Under the pieces are notes generated by a model. It saw only the letters and a program-made list of their open reading frames with translations, was not told the DNA's origin and did no database searches. This document shows, piece after piece, positions 1-9,515 of a stretch of DNA of 64,000 bases (its first letter is position 1; every line of letters starts with the position of its first letter). The DNA is taken from contig NZ_CP047046.1 in NCBI RefSeq assembly GCF_030408435.1, positions 664,572-728,571 on the forward strand, given 5' to 3'. The translations under genes and the position numbers were made by a program. The DNA is from Corynebacterium auriscanis (lineage in GTDB: Bacteria > Actinomycetota > Actinomycetes > Mycobacteriales > Mycobacteriaceae).

Positions 1-25
1 GGTTCGAGTCCCGTTAGCTCCACCA
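1..25 (+). tRNA. 3' end of a tRNA gene, truncated by the window edge
   Basis: The first 25 bases carry a T-loop (TTCGAGT), the 3' half of the T-stem, a 3' acceptor strand TAGCTCC, discriminator A and an encoded CCA. The anticodon lies outside the window, so I do not assign an amino acid. The 5' acceptor strand should read approximately GGAGCTA. Confidence 0.75.
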
Positions 26-428
26 ATCGCATTTCCCCAGTTCATTTACGAGCTGGGGTTTTGTCGTATCTAAGTAGTTGGAGCTGTGGTATTTACGCAG
101 TTAGAGCTCCAGCCTCGTAGTGGATTGCGGGAGGTACTATCGCTCGCTTATCTGGCAAAGATGAGGCAATGTTTGGGGTGCAAAATCGGGGGAGTTTCTG
201 TACTGCAAGCGGGATCAATTATTTTGACCGTCGCAAAATGGCTCAATCACCAAACCGCAATTGAATTCAATTTTCATTAGGTAGCAGAGTTGATATTAAA
301 ATAGGGCCAATTGCCGACTTCATTGTTTTGGGTTGTGAAATAGATCCAATATGGTTAGTATTGTGTTCCAAATTACTTCTGAGTGGAAATTATTATTCAC
401 TCGTGCGACGTATTTAAGGAGATGAACA
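26..428. other. AT-rich intergenic stretch without a supported gene
   Basis: About 400 bases separate the tRNA from the alcohol dehydrogenase gene. The stretch is visibly richer in A and T than its surroundings. A short open frame at 86-280 has no convincing start signal or recognisable product. I see no repeat or clear terminator. The promoter of the dehydrogenase gene presumably lies near its 3' end. Confidence 0.5.
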
Positions 429-1484
429 ATGAAGGCAATGGTCTACCGTGGCCCAGGGAAGCCCAGTTGGGAAGACGTTCCGGAGCCAGAGCTGCAGCAC
501 CCCACCGACGTCATTGGAAAAATGCTCACCACCACCATCTGTGGAACTGATCTTCATATCCTCAAGGGGGATGTCCCAGCGGTCGAGGATGGCAGAATCC
601 TCGGGCACGAGGGAATTGCGGAAATCACCGAGGTTGGTGAAGCAGTCACTGAACTGAAAGTCGGCGACAAAGTTATTGTTTCGGCTGTTACGTCGTGTGG
701 AAAGTGCTCAAACTGCCGCAAGCATCTACAGAGCCACTGCCTTGCTGACGAGGGAGCTTCCGGAATTGGCTGGATTTTCGGGCACCTGATCGATGGAACC
801 CAAGCTGAATATGTCCGCATTCCATTCGCGGAAAGCTCGGTTCAAAAGCTTCCTGAGGGCGTTTCCCCAGAGGACGCAACGATGATCAGCGACATTTTGC
901 CGACCGGGCACGAACTCGGGATCCTCAACGGCAAGGTGAAGGCCGGAGATGTGGTAGTAGTCATCGGCGCTGGCCCAGTTGGTCTAGCCGCTATTACGGC
1001 GTCTCAACTCTATGGTCCAAGCCGCGTCATCGCAGTAGATCTGGATCCCAACCGTATTGAGCAAGCGAAGAAGTTCGGGGCTACTGACGGGGTGCTCTCT
1101 TCTGATGATGATTGGAAGCAGCAGGTCATGGGCATGACCGACGGTCTCGGCGTGGATGTCGCTATCGAGGCTGTGGGAATCCCCGCAACGTGGAATATGT
1201 GTCTCGAAGTTGTTCGGGCAGGCGGCCACATTGCCAACGTCGGTGTACATGGGACAGCGGTCGAGTTGCCGCTGCAAGATCTGTGGATTGAAAATCTCAC
1301 CATCACCACTGGGCTAGTCAATACCGATTCTGCCCCGATGCTGACTAAGCTGCTTGCTCAGCGCAGGATTGACGTCTCTGGTTTCATTAGCCACCGATTC
1401 ACGTTTGATGAATTCGAGGAGGCATACGAAGTATTCACCAATGCCGCAGAAACTAAGGCGCTGAAAGTCATCATCAATTCCTAA
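429..1484 (+). CDS. Zinc-dependent alcohol dehydrogenase (medium-chain family)
   Basis: A 351-residue cytosolic medium-chain dehydrogenase, expected to oxidise an alcohol with NAD(P). The N-terminal GroES-like domain shows the catalytic-zinc ligands Cys38 (ICGTD) and His60-Glu61 (GHEG). It also has the four structural-zinc cysteines Cys90, Cys93, Cys96 and Cys104. The Rossmann fold begins with the glycine motif GAGPVG at about 180-185, followed by an acidic VDLD that suggests NAD preference. A strong Shine-Dalgarno AAGGAG precedes the ATG. It lies next to an Lrp-type regulator, an MFS transporter and an amidohydrolase, which suggests a small catabolic or detoxification block. The substrate cannot be read from sequence. 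Confidence 0.9.
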   Translation: MKAMVYRGPGKPSWEDVPEPELQHPTDVIGKMLTTTICGTDLHILKGDVPAVEDGRILGHEGIAEITEVGEAVTELKVGDKVIVSAVTSCGKCSNCRKHLQSHCLADEGASGIGWIFGHLIDGTQAEYVRIPFAESSVQKLPEGVSPEDATMISDILPTGHELGILNGKVKAGDVVVVIGAGPVGLAAITASQLYGPSRVIAVDLDPNRIEQAKKFGATDGVLSSDDDWKQQVMGMTDGLGVDVAIEAVGIPATWNMCLEVVRAGGHIANVGVHGTAVELPLQDLWIENLTITTGLVNTDSAPMLTKLLAQRRIDVSGFISHRFTFDEFEEAYEVFTNAAETKALKVIINS

Positions 1485-1616
1485 AACAGTCCTGCAACAA
1501 ACTGAATGTGGCGTGGAAGTGATACTCCCGGTCAGTTGGCCTAGCACCCCTGGTACGCCAGCGACGGTTGGTACTACCGGGGTGTGCGTGGAACACATCG
1601 CCGGTGCCGGGAGCGC

Positions 1617-2606
1617 TCAGCGCTGATGCCGCTTCATTGTCGTTCCCATCGGAACCACCTCCACATGGTCAATTCCCCAGCCCGTTAGCCCATCGACGAA
1701 CTCCATCAAGTTCATCGAACTAAAAACCTTGTCCTCACCAACGCCCCCCGTCTCCGGAGTTTTTCCCTCCTCGGTGGCCACGGTTTTAGCTGGGCTGTGG
1801 GGTCCTTCTGCATGCAGCGCCACATGGACAACCATTTGCGACGCCCCACTGGTCGCAGCAACAAAACTTACCTCGGGCCTCAATTTCAGGTAGGCCCCGA
1901 GTTCATCAATTTTCCCCGGGCGCATGGTGATCCACAGGTTGGCATCGTTTCCATCGCCATACACACGCGTGTCGATATCTGCTTCGTAGTACAGGACGTT
2001 CGTGTCCTCCAAACGTTTGCGCCTTCGGGAGATCGTGGTTGGATCAGCGCCTAGGCGTCGAGATAAAGAGGCATTCGACACCCGGCCATCAACTTCCAAT
2101 TGAGCCAAGATGTCCTTGTCCATCTTGTCCAACTGGGCTGACGTATAGGGTACCGCTCCGGGTTGGCCCCATACCTTCATCAAGTGGTGGGCAGAGATGG
2201 TGGAATCGGGGAGCTTCTTGTGCGCGGCGGTAAGCAACTGATCTAAGCCCCTCTCGCTGGCAACTAGGCCGCAGATGAGTTCTCGGCGGTCTGTGGATAG
2301 GCGCACCCAGCGCGTGAAGTCCAATGAGGAAAAGTCTGCGGCGACCGTTCGTAGGTAAGGGGAGGGGTTCTGCATGCGAATCAACCAAGACATGCGCCCC
2401 CCAAAGCTGGGAAGGGTGCGTCCAATGATGCGCAGCACACCGTGGCGGTGCAGCCGCTCGTAGTGACGTGCCACCGTGTGGGAGGACACATCGAGGTGCG
2501 CGGCCCAAGCCGAGAAATTCTCCCCCGGAAAGCGCTTGGCGATGGCAATGAGCTTCAGATCAAGGGAGTCGAGTTGGGGAAAACTGCGTTCGTTTGAAGT
2601 TTGCAT
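1617..2606 (-). CDS. Lrp/AsnC family transcriptional regulator with two HTH domains
   Basis: This protein of about 329 residues contains two AsnC-type helix-turn-helix regions, near residues 13-55 and 160-202 (numbered from this start). The first is followed by an Lrp-like ligand-binding segment, so it looks like a tandem duplication of the classical single-HTH layout. It is divergent from the MFS gene and could control that promoter and the flanking dehydrogenase. I chose the ATG at 2606 because the N-terminal domain begins shortly after it. An upstream in-frame ATG at 2657 would add 17 residues. Neither has a strong ribosome binding site. Confidence 0.8.
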   Translation of the reverse strand: MQTSNERSFPQLDSLDLKLIAIAKRFPGENFSAWAAHLDVSSHTVARHYERLHRHGVLRIIGRTLPSFGGRMSWLIRMQNPSPYLRTVAADFSSLDFTRWVRLSTDRRELICGLVASERGLDQLLTAAHKKLPDSTISAHHLMKVWGQPGAVPYTSAQLDKMDKDILAQLEVDGRVSNASLSRRLGADPTTISRRRKRLEDTNVLYYEADIDTRVYGDGNDANLWITMRPGKIDELGAYLKLRPEVSFVAATSGASQMVVHVALHAEGPHSPAKTVATEEGKTPETGGVGEDKVFSSMNLMEFVDGLTGWGIDHVEVVPMGTTMKRHQR

Positions 2607-2730
2607 GTTGATTCTCGGGGCATTTTCGGTTGAATTGACAAAAACGTGCACGATCATTCGGTTTCGTGCAAGTCTAATTTAGATTGTGACACGGACTTCG
2701 TAAAAAATTTGGAAAGTGAGGTTCGGTCAC

Positions 2731-4200
2731 GTGTCACAAACCGAAAAGACATCGCCCTCCACGTCAACGGTTCCCGTCCACCATACGACGGACAAACCTG
2801 GCATGTTGATTGCCGTGGCAGCATTTTCTTGCCTTGTTGTCACGCTGCTGCAGTCATTGGTCGTCCCGGCCGTGCCGCGATTCCCCAAGTTGCTAGGAAC
2901 GAGCCCACTGACAGTATCGTGGCTGGTCACCGCTACTTTGCTTGTGGGTGCCGCTGCCACCCCGATTATTGGACGGCTTTCGGACATCGTTCCTCGTCGC
3001 CCGCTAATGGTCGTCACGATGGGACTCGTGTTTGCTGGTTCCGTGATTGCCCCTCTGGGCGGCATCACCACTATGATCATCGGTCGTGCATTGCAGGGGC
3101 TTGGAACCGCCCTGGTGCCGGTAGCAATGGCGCAAATGCGCCACAGCTTGCCCGGTGACCGAATTCCTGGTGCTTTAGCGCTTCTCAGTGCAACCCTGGG
3201 CATCGGCGGCGGCATCGGTATTCCACTGGGTGGAGTGCTGCTCTCCGGCTTCGGGTGGAAATCCATGTTCGTGGTCGCTGCCATCCTGTCTGGTATTTCA
3301 GTGTTGCTGATCTGGAAGGTAATGCCCAACGATCGCGTCACCCAAAGGCAGTCCTTCGATTACGTTGGTGCGCTGTTGCTTATCGTCGCGCTGTCGTCGC
3401 TTCTCACCGTTCTGTCCCAAGGCGGGGCGTGGGGATGGGGGAGTGCGATGACCCTCGGGCTCCTGGCGGTCGGCATTGTGGTGACGATCGCGTGGGGCGT
3501 GTACGAGCTGCGGATCGATTCTCCACTGGTAGATCTCGGAACTGCCTCGGATCGTCCGATTCTGCTGACCAATGCAGCTTCGATCCTCATGGGTATCCTG
3601 ATGTTCACTAACCTGCTTCTCACCACCCTCGAGCTGCAAAACCCCGTGGTGGAAAACGGCTTCGGCTGGAGCGCGAGCGCGGCGGGACTAGCGATGCTGC
3701 CGAGTGCTGCAATCATGTTGGTGGTGGCACCACTCAGTGCCCGGCTTTCCGCCGTCATGGGCCCGCGCCTGCTGCTGGTACTGGGCGCGGTCATCACAGG
3801 CCTTGGGTACCTCATGCGGGTAGGAATCCACATTCACCCGGCGTGGACAATCCTCGCCGCCACCGTGTTGTCCATGGGGATCGGAATTGGTTACGCAGCG
3901 ATGCCCATGATGATCGTGGAATACGCGCCACGGGCGGAAATCGGTTCTGCTAACGCCGTCAATGCCCTGATGCGCGCCATCGGAATGGCCGTTTCCTCCG
4001 CTCTGGTTTCGGCAGTCACTGCAGCCATGATCACCACGGTCAATGGTGTGAACACCCCGAGCCGAACTGCGCTGCTTACTCTAGGAATCATGGGTATCGC
4101 CATGGCGGTCGTAGCCGCAGTCTTGGCGTGGTTTGCCCGTCACCCGCGCCCCAGCGTTGCGGTTGCCGAATCCAATACACAGCCCACCCGGGCAGAATAA
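2731..4200 (+). CDS. MFS transporter, 14-helix drug/H+ antiporter type
   Basis: About 489 residues, strongly hydrophobic, with the spacing of 14 transmembrane helices typical of the EmrB/QacA (DHA2) family. A motif-A-like loop, GRLSDIVPRRP, follows the second helix. A glycine-rich stretch (ATLGIGGGIGIPLGG) matches the antiporter motif C region in helix 5. It likely exports a small toxic compound or metabolite by proton exchange at the cytoplasmic membrane. The GTG at 2731 has GAGG nine bases upstream and is preferred over the GTG at 2716. The amidohydrolase gene follows after 12 bases, so the two are probably co-transcribed. Confidence 0.88.
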   Translation: MSQTEKTSPSTSTVPVHHTTDKPGMLIAVAAFSCLVVTLLQSLVVPAVPRFPKLLGTSPLTVSWLVTATLLVGAAATPIIGRLSDIVPRRPLMVVTMGLVFAGSVIAPLGGITTMIIGRALQGLGTALVPVAMAQMRHSLPGDRIPGALALLSATLGIGGGIGIPLGGVLLSGFGWKSMFVVAAILSGISVLLIWKVMPNDRVTQRQSFDYVGALLLIVALSSLLTVLSQGGAWGWGSAMTLGLLAVGIVVTIAWGVYELRIDSPLVDLGTASDRPILLTNAASILMGILMFTNLLLTTLELQNPVVENGFGWSASAAGLAMLPSAAIMLVVAPLSARLSAVMGPRLLLVLGAVITGLGYLMRVGIHIHPAWTILAATVLSMGIGIGYAAMPMMIVEYAPRAEIGSANAVNALMRAIGMAVSSALVSAVTAAMITTVNGVNTPSRTALLTLGIMGIAMAVVAAVLAWFARHPRPSVAVAESNTQPTRAE

Positions 4201-4212
4201 GAAGGAAAACCG

Positions 4213-5169
4213 ATGTCTCACATGCATGCTATTGATACACACGCTCACGTGTACCCAACTGAGTATCTAGACAAGCTCGAAGCTATGGGTGTGGATCCCG
4301 CGACCACGGCCATAGCCCGCGGTATGAACGCCGATTCCAGCGAGAAGGACCTCACGCGTCGCCTGGAATGGATGGATAAGGCGGGAGTTGAAACGCAGAT
4401 CCTAGCAGTTACCCCGCAATCGCCTTCAGGTGACAGCCCCCAAGCCTCGCTGGACGCTGCGCAGTGGGTTAACGATGAGTACGCTCGCATCGTTGAGGAA
4501 TATCCTGGCCGTTTCCACGCTTACGGTGCACTGCCCTTGCCACATGTGGATCAGTCGGTGCGCGAGGCGATTCGTGTGCTCGAAGAGCTCAAGTTTGTGG
4601 GTATTTCGGTGCCGACGATAACGCAAGGCAAAGTTTTCCTAGATGATCCTCGGTTTGACCCGGTGTGGGCAGCGCTCAATGAGCGTGGCGCAGTGGTCAA
4701 CGTCCACCCCACCGGAGGAGGGGCGTGCTCACCCATGTTGGCGTCGCAAAAATTGGAATGGGTAAACGGGGCCCCGGTTGAAGATGCGACGGCGACCTTG
4801 CAGCTGCTGAAGGCTGATGTACCCCGTCGCTTCCCGAACATTACGTTCCACATCGCGCACCTCGGTGGCGATTTGCCCTTCCTTTCGCAGCGCATAGAAG
4901 ACAATTACACGGATTGGGATGCTTTTAGTGCCTCGCCCAATGCACAGCTCCGGCAGATGTTTTTCGACGCCGCAAATTTCCACGAACCGTCGTTGCGACT
5001 CGCGGCCGAGACATTCGGTGCCGAACAGATCATGGCGGGTTCTGATCACCCTTACTTCCAGGATGAGCACTACGTGCGGGCCTTTGATTATGTGCGGAGC
5101 GCCAAGTTGCCTCAGCATGAGATTGAAGCGATCCTGCGTGGGAATGCACAGAAATTGCTGGGGATTTAA
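4213..5169 (+). CDS. Amidohydrolase family protein, ACMSD-like
   Basis: A 318-residue metal-dependent TIM-barrel hydrolase or decarboxylase of the amidohydrolase-2 (ACMSD, gamma-resorcylate decarboxylase) type. The N-terminal DTHAH gives the His-x-His metal pair (His10, His12). VHPTGGG and FHIAHLGGD supply further metal or catalytic histidines, and MAGSDHPY near residue 275 gives the conserved aspartate. The family acts on carboxylated aromatic or muconate-semialdehyde intermediates, usually by non-oxidative decarboxylation. The substrate here is unknown. An AGAAGGA Shine-Dalgarno sits before the ATG, and the gene follows the MFS transporter closely. The regulator and dehydrogenase nearby suggest a linked catabolic role. 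Confidence 0.85.
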   Translation: MSHMHAIDTHAHVYPTEYLDKLEAMGVDPATTAIARGMNADSSEKDLTRRLEWMDKAGVETQILAVTPQSPSGDSPQASLDAAQWVNDEYARIVEEYPGRFHAYGALPLPHVDQSVREAIRVLEELKFVGISVPTITQGKVFLDDPRFDPVWAALNERGAVVNVHPTGGGACSPMLASQKLEWVNGAPVEDATATLQLLKADVPRRFPNITFHIAHLGGDLPFLSQRIEDNYTDWDAFSASPNAQLRQMFFDAANFHEPSLRLAAETFGAEQIMAGSDHPYFQDEHYVRAFDYVRSAKLPQHEIEAILRGNAQKLLGI

Positions 5170-5211
5170 CGGAGACCGGTGTTGTATGCGTGGGAACCTG
5201 TCCAAAGAATT

Positions 5212-5231
5212 ACCCCTTAATTATTAGGGGT
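5212..5231 (+). terminator. Short hairpin after the amidohydrolase gene
   Basis: A palindrome with arms ACCCCT and AGGGGT around an AT-rich loop lies 42 bases after the amidohydrolase stop. It lacks a clear T-run, so termination is only plausible. Confidence 0.35.
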
Positions 5232-5418
5232 TCAAAACGGAATCCAAGCGCAGTGTGTGGCGGGCTTAAGTAAAGCTTGTGAAACTCTGGCGGAGAACGT
5301 AATGTTAGGCACGTAAAAATACGACCGACGGTAGCGCATTTTATGTAGGCGGTGGCACTAGCGTGCTGAAGCCAACGTTGTCGCCGGTTGGCCTCACCAT
5401 TTTCCGTAAAGGAACACC

Positions 5419-6969
5419 ATGTCCAGATTCTCCACGCGCTTTGTCGCAACTGTTGCTGCATCCACCATCGCTTTTTCCTCCGCTGGCATCGGCATCCCTG
5501 CCGCCATGGCGCAGGATCCAACTGGAACTACCGCCCCTTCCGGCGCGCCTGCTGCTCCAGGTCCCGGCACCGCTGATTTGGTTAATGCGGGAGCCAACGT
5601 CACACTCAATATTCAGAAGTACGAAGGCGATCCAGTCGGTGGCACGGGTGCTCCGGCCGATCCAAATAATCTGAAGCCACTGTCAGGTGTGCAGTTCAAG
5701 ATTGAACGAATCGATGGCATCGACCTGACCACGGCTGATGGTTGGGGAGAGCTGGCTGGCATCACCCCGGCCAGCCTCGGTGACAACTCGGTGGGATACA
5801 CGACAACTATCACGACGAATACGGATGGTTTGGCCTCAATCAATACCGGGGCTGACTCTGAATTCAAGGTCGGTGTTTACCGCGTCACCGAAATCCAAAA
5901 GGGTGGCTACACCGTTGCTCCGCCGTTCTTGATCACATTGCCCTACTCCGGAGCCAACGGACAGTGGGTTTACGAGCGCACGGTGTACCCAAAGAACCAG
6001 AACGTCACCCCAAACAAGCAGGTTGATGCTTCCAACGCTTCTCTGGGAAGCAACATGAAGTACACCATCAATGCACCGGTTCCTGCGGGCAACCTCACAC
6101 GGTTTAACATCAATGACCAGCTGATTTCCAACCTGGCTCTGCAAACCGACCCGGCTCCAGTTGTTACCGCCGATGGCGTACAGCTCGAAACAACGGACTA
6201 CACCGTAACCACCGATAACAACACCCTGCGCGTGGAGTTCAACGAGGCCGGTTTGTCTAAGCTGCAAGCGGCCCGCCAGACGAACCCAGCGCTGCAGGTT
6301 CACGTTGCTTTTGAAGCGAAGGTAGTTTCTCTGCCGGCCAACGGAGTCATCACCAACACCGCGACCGTGGAGCTGCCAAATGGTGCACAGATCACTACGG
6401 ACGTCGTTGACGATGACCCAGCCACCCCTGACACTCCAACCAGCACTACTTTTGGCAACCTGACCATCACAAAGACAGCTGCAGCCGAGACCAACCCCAA
6501 CCTGGAAGGGGCCCAATTCCAGGTCTTCCGGTGTGAGCAGCAGGACGGTAAGTGGACGGTCCTTGGAGACGCTCTCAATGTGGCCACCACGGACAATGGC
6601 TCCGCACTGAGCACCACCCTGACCACCGGTACAACCGTTTCTAACCAATCCACCGCGCAAGCTTTTGGACTCCCCATTAGCTACACGGCTGGTGGCGCAA
6701 CGGGCACCGTAACCTTCCAATATTGTGCCGTGGAAACCAAAGCACCTGAGGGTTTTGTGCGTGACCCAGAGCCACGTCACATCGACGTCAATGCCGACAC
6801 TCGTGCGATGACTGTTACCGTCGACAACAAGAAGGATTCCATCCTAGGCCAGCTTCCCGCGACAGGTGCATGGGGTATTGTCCTGATCTTCCTATTGGGC
6901 GCAGCTCTGCTGGGGCGCGGTCTCTACACGAGCTTCCGCGATAACAAGGATCAGCAGGCAACCGCGTAA
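5419..6969 (+). CDS. Major (shaft) pilin, SpaA/SpaD/SpaH type
   Basis: A 516-residue secreted, sortase-polymerised pilin. A Sec signal peptide ends near residue 31 (AMA-Q). The pilin motif VYPKN places the polymerising lysine at Lys192. An E-box (AVETKAPEG) has its glutamate at 439. The cell-wall sorting signal is LPATG at 479-483, followed by a hydrophobic helix and a short charged tail. Together these mark the repeating shaft subunit, in which Lys192 should be joined to the LPAT threonine of the next subunit. The paired domains match the CnaA/CnaB Ig-like folds that form isopeptide bonds. AAAGGA precedes the ATG. It is the first gene of the five-gene pilus operon. Confidence 0.93.
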   Translation: MSRFSTRFVATVAASTIAFSSAGIGIPAAMAQDPTGTTAPSGAPAAPGPGTADLVNAGANVTLNIQKYEGDPVGGTGAPADPNNLKPLSGVQFKIERIDGIDLTTADGWGELAGITPASLGDNSVGYTTTITTNTDGLASINTGADSEFKVGVYRVTEIQKGGYTVAPPFLITLPYSGANGQWVYERTVYPKNQNVTPNKQVDASNASLGSNMKYTINAPVPAGNLTRFNINDQLISNLALQTDPAPVVTADGVQLETTDYTVTTDNNTLRVEFNEAGLSKLQAARQTNPALQVHVAFEAKVVSLPANGVITNTATVELPNGAQITTDVVDDDPATPDTPTSTTFGNLTITKTAAAETNPNLEGAQFQVFRCEQQDGKWTVLGDALNVATTDNGSALSTTLTTGTTVSNQSTAQAFGLPISYTAGGATGTVTFQYCAVETKAPEGFVRDPEPRHIDVNADTRAMTVTVDNKKDSILGQLPATGAWGIVLIFLLGAALLGRGLYTSFRDNKDQQATA

Positions 6970-7014
6970 AAGCCTTAGGCGTAGTTGCCACAAAGGCAGA
7001 AAGGCCGGGGAGTT

Positions 7015-7929
7015 ATGAGTGCACGTCACCAGCGCCGCGCAACTCAACGCGGTACGGCGGGCAGTCGTCGCTCCGTGGTCTACATCGTGTTGGGCATTCT
7101 GGTGCTTCTCGCACCCGTGATTCTGACCCACTACAAAAACGTGGAGCAAAACCGCATCGCCCAAGGCTACAGCCGCGATGTGCAAGCCCTCACGCCCGAA
7201 CAACGCAGCCAAGCGCTAGAATCCGCCCGGCAATACAACCGGGAGCTGCCACCCTTCGGCGCACCCGATCCATGGGTCAACGGTGTTGATGTGAATTCGC
7301 CCGGATACAAAAAGTACCTCCGGCAACTCAACGTCAACACCATCATGGCCCGGCTCCAAGCCCCTACCGTGGGCATGGACTTGCCGGTGTACCACGGCAC
7401 TTCGCAAAACACGTTGTCACACGGCATTGGGCACTTGTACGGAACTGATCTGCCCGTGGGTGGGAAGGGGACGCACAGCGTGCTCACTGGCCACACCGGT
7501 CTGGCCACCCTCACCATGTTCGACAACCTCACCCACATGAAGAAAGATGACATTTTCGTCATCGAAGTCATGGGGGAGAAGCTAGCTTACAAGGTAGACC
7601 AAATCCACACGGTACTGCCTTCAGAAATCAATCAAATCCGCCCTGAAGAGGGCAAAGACTACGTCACCTTGGTCACCTGTACGCCCTATGGTGTGAATTC
7701 CCACCGATTACTGGTTCGGGGAGAGCGCACCAAGCTCCCACCCGGGCCAATCGAGCAGGAGTATCACAGCCCGTGGCAACCATGGATGATTGCGGCCCTC
7801 GTGATCAGCCTTGCAGCCTTGCTGTATCTGCTGTGGTGGCTGTGGCGTAGGCGTCGAAAAAAGAATGAAGACCAGGCACCTCAGGCGCAAGGCCAAGCTG
7901 GCACCAAGGTACAGAAGGTAAAGCAGTAA
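7015..7929 (+). CDS. Class C (pilus-specific) sortase, first copy
   Basis: A 304-residue membrane transpeptidase that polymerises pilins. An N-terminal helix is followed by an extracellular sortase domain and a C-terminal transmembrane helix with an Arg/Lys-rich tail, the class C layout. The catalytic residues are His160 (GHTG), Cys222 (TLVTCTPYG) and Arg231. A lid motif Asp85-Pro86-Trp87 is present, as in canonical SrtC enzymes whose lid covers the active site. The ATG at 7015 has a purine-rich GGCCGGGGAG upstream and is preferred over a TTG at 6985. Its stop overlaps the next start (TAATG), so translation of the basal pilin is likely coupled. Confidence 0.93.
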   Translation: MSARHQRRATQRGTAGSRRSVVYIVLGILVLLAPVILTHYKNVEQNRIAQGYSRDVQALTPEQRSQALESARQYNRELPPFGAPDPWVNGVDVNSPGYKKYLRQLNVNTIMARLQAPTVGMDLPVYHGTSQNTLSHGIGHLYGTDLPVGGKGTHSVLTGHTGLATLTMFDNLTHMKKDDIFVIEVMGEKLAYKVDQIHTVLPSEINQIRPEEGKDYVTLVTCTPYGVNSHRLLVRGERTKLPPGPIEQEYHSPWQPWMIAALVISLAALLYLLWWLWRRRRKKNEDQAPQAQGQAGTKVQKVKQ

Positions 7930-9515
7930 TGCACGTACGAACGGGCGCCCGCCAGCAGCGGGTACGCAACCACGGCCAACCCACGATGACGGGAACGGCC
8001 TCGGCTTTGAGGTCGGGGCGCGCTTTCGTGCTTGCATTGCTCGGTGTCATAATGCTGCTGGGATTGACAGTCACGGTGATGGCCGGTGGAGGGGTCGCGC
8101 GCGCCCAAGACGACGGTGGTGCTAAGAACTCGGCTGCAGGCCAGTACAGCCTCACCGTCCACAAGTTTGACGGCGACCCGGCATGGCAAACCATGGGCCC
8201 TACTGCTGCTGAACCCGAACCATTGGCTGGCATAACATTCCAGATCAACAAACTGGAGGGCCTGGATGTTAACGATCAGGCAGAGCTGGGAAATCTGGTG
8301 CAACGCGATCCTCGGTTGCTGACCGAACAGTCGACGTATCCGCTGGGACCTGAACAGACAGCGGTGACCGCAGCAGATGGCAAGGCGCGTTTTTCTGACC
8401 TCACGCGCGGGGTATACCTCGTTCGTGAAAAGCCCAGCCGGGTGGGCAACACTAATTACTCGGTGATCGCGCCTTTCCTCGTGGCCGTTCCAGATGCAGC
8501 GGGTAACTCCGACGTGGTAGTTCGTGCAAAAAATCAGCCAATCGTGGCCACGAAAAACATCGTCAGTGGTGTGCCCGGAACCCCAGAGGCAAACCGTATT
8601 GCCAAGGAACAAAAGAACGGCATCGTGCGCTATCGCCTCGAAACAACACTTCCGGCTCCGGACGTGCGGGGCAAGCTGTACCAGCTGATTATGGCAGATC
8701 CACTGGACCGGAACCTAGAGTTCAAAGGTGTCACCGACGGCTTGATTGTCAACGCAGAAAAGGCAATCCAGTTGCGGGAGGGCGAGGATTTTCGCGTGGA
8801 ATTACAGGGTGCGCCCCAAGCAGAGGGCTACGGTTATGCAGATAAAACCGTGAAAATCATCCTTACAGAAAATGGGCTAATTAAGGCCGCCGACATGCGC
8901 AATGGGCATCCCGAAACGCGCGTAGCTTTCGATATCCAAACGGCCCTAAAAGCCAATACGCCCGAAGGTACCCGAATTAAAAACGTTGCCCTTTCTTTCC
9001 CCGACGGTCACCCGTATTGGCCGCCTCTGCTGCCTGGGTCATCCGAATCACTCGTGGAATCGAACGAAGTTGAATTCGTGGTTGGCCCCTCCGCCTCGGT
9101 GCCAGCCGACCCAGAGGGCCAATTGCCCGTCAATCCTGGCAAGTGGCCAGACTGGATTTTCTCGCCCATCTACCCGCTGCCACCGGGTGGACACAATCAT
9201 CCTGTCCCTGGAAGCCGGCCCCAATGTCCCAATTGCGTTCCAGGGTCCACTACCGCGCCGGCCGGTTCACACGGTGGACCTACCCAGGGAATTCACCCCG
9301 GAGAGGTTCCGTCCCGCGGTGGCCTTCCGGGTTTGATCGATAGGTTGCCCATGACGGGTGCGAACATCTTAGGGCTGCTTGGCGCTGGCTTCGCATTAGT
9401 GCTGGTGGGCTTCTTCGTCGTGGTTGGCCGTAGGCGTCGAAAAGATAATTCCGACGCCCACATGCACCCCGCCTCAACGCCGACTAGGCGCCGGGAGGTG
9501 AGCGGTAATGAATAG
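7929..9515 (+). CDS. Minor (probably basal) pilin with LPMTG anchor
   Basis: 528 residues with a signal peptide at about 32-60 (ending ARAQ) after a long basic N-region; the in-frame ATG at residue 20 is an alternative start. A CnaB-like first domain begins KFDGDPAW, similar to the shaft pilin. A pilin-like lysine lies in VVVRAKNQ. A proline/glycine-rich spacer precedes the sorting signal LPMTG at 473-477, a hydrophobic helix and a basic tail. Its order between the sortase and the tip adhesin matches SpaB-like basal pilins, which the housekeeping sortase attaches to peptidoglycan. The gene overlaps the sortase upstream and the adhesin downstream (ATGAATAG). Confidence 0.88.
   Translation: MHVRTGARQQRVRNHGQPTMTGTASALRSGRAFVLALLGVIMLLGLTVTVMAGGGVARAQDDGGAKNSAAGQYSLTVHKFDGDPAWQTMGPTAAEPEPLAGITFQINKLEGLDVNDQAELGNLVQRDPRLLTEQSTYPLGPEQTAVTAADGKARFSDLTRGVYLVREKPSRVGNTNYSVIAPFLVAVPDAAGNSDVVVRAKNQPIVATKNIVSGVPGTPEANRIAKEQKNGIVRYRLETTLPAPDVRGKLYQLIMADPLDRNLEFKGVTDGLIVNAEKAIQLREGEDFRVELQGAPQAEGYGYADKTVKIILTENGLIKAADMRNGHPETRVAFDIQTALKANTPEGTRIKNVALSFPDGHPYWPPLLPGSSESLVESNEVEFVVGPSASVPADPEGQLPVNPGKWPDWIFSPIYPLPPGGHNHPVPGSRPQCPNCVPGSTTAPAGSHGGPTQGIHPGEVPSRGGLPGLIDRLPMTGANILGLLGAGFALVLVGFFVVVGRRRRKDNSDAHMHPASTPTRRREVSGNE

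Noticed and set aside
86..280. A 64-residue frame after the first tRNA
   Set aside because: It has no Shine-Dalgarno, no homology I recognise and lies in AT-rich DNA where short open frames arise by chance.
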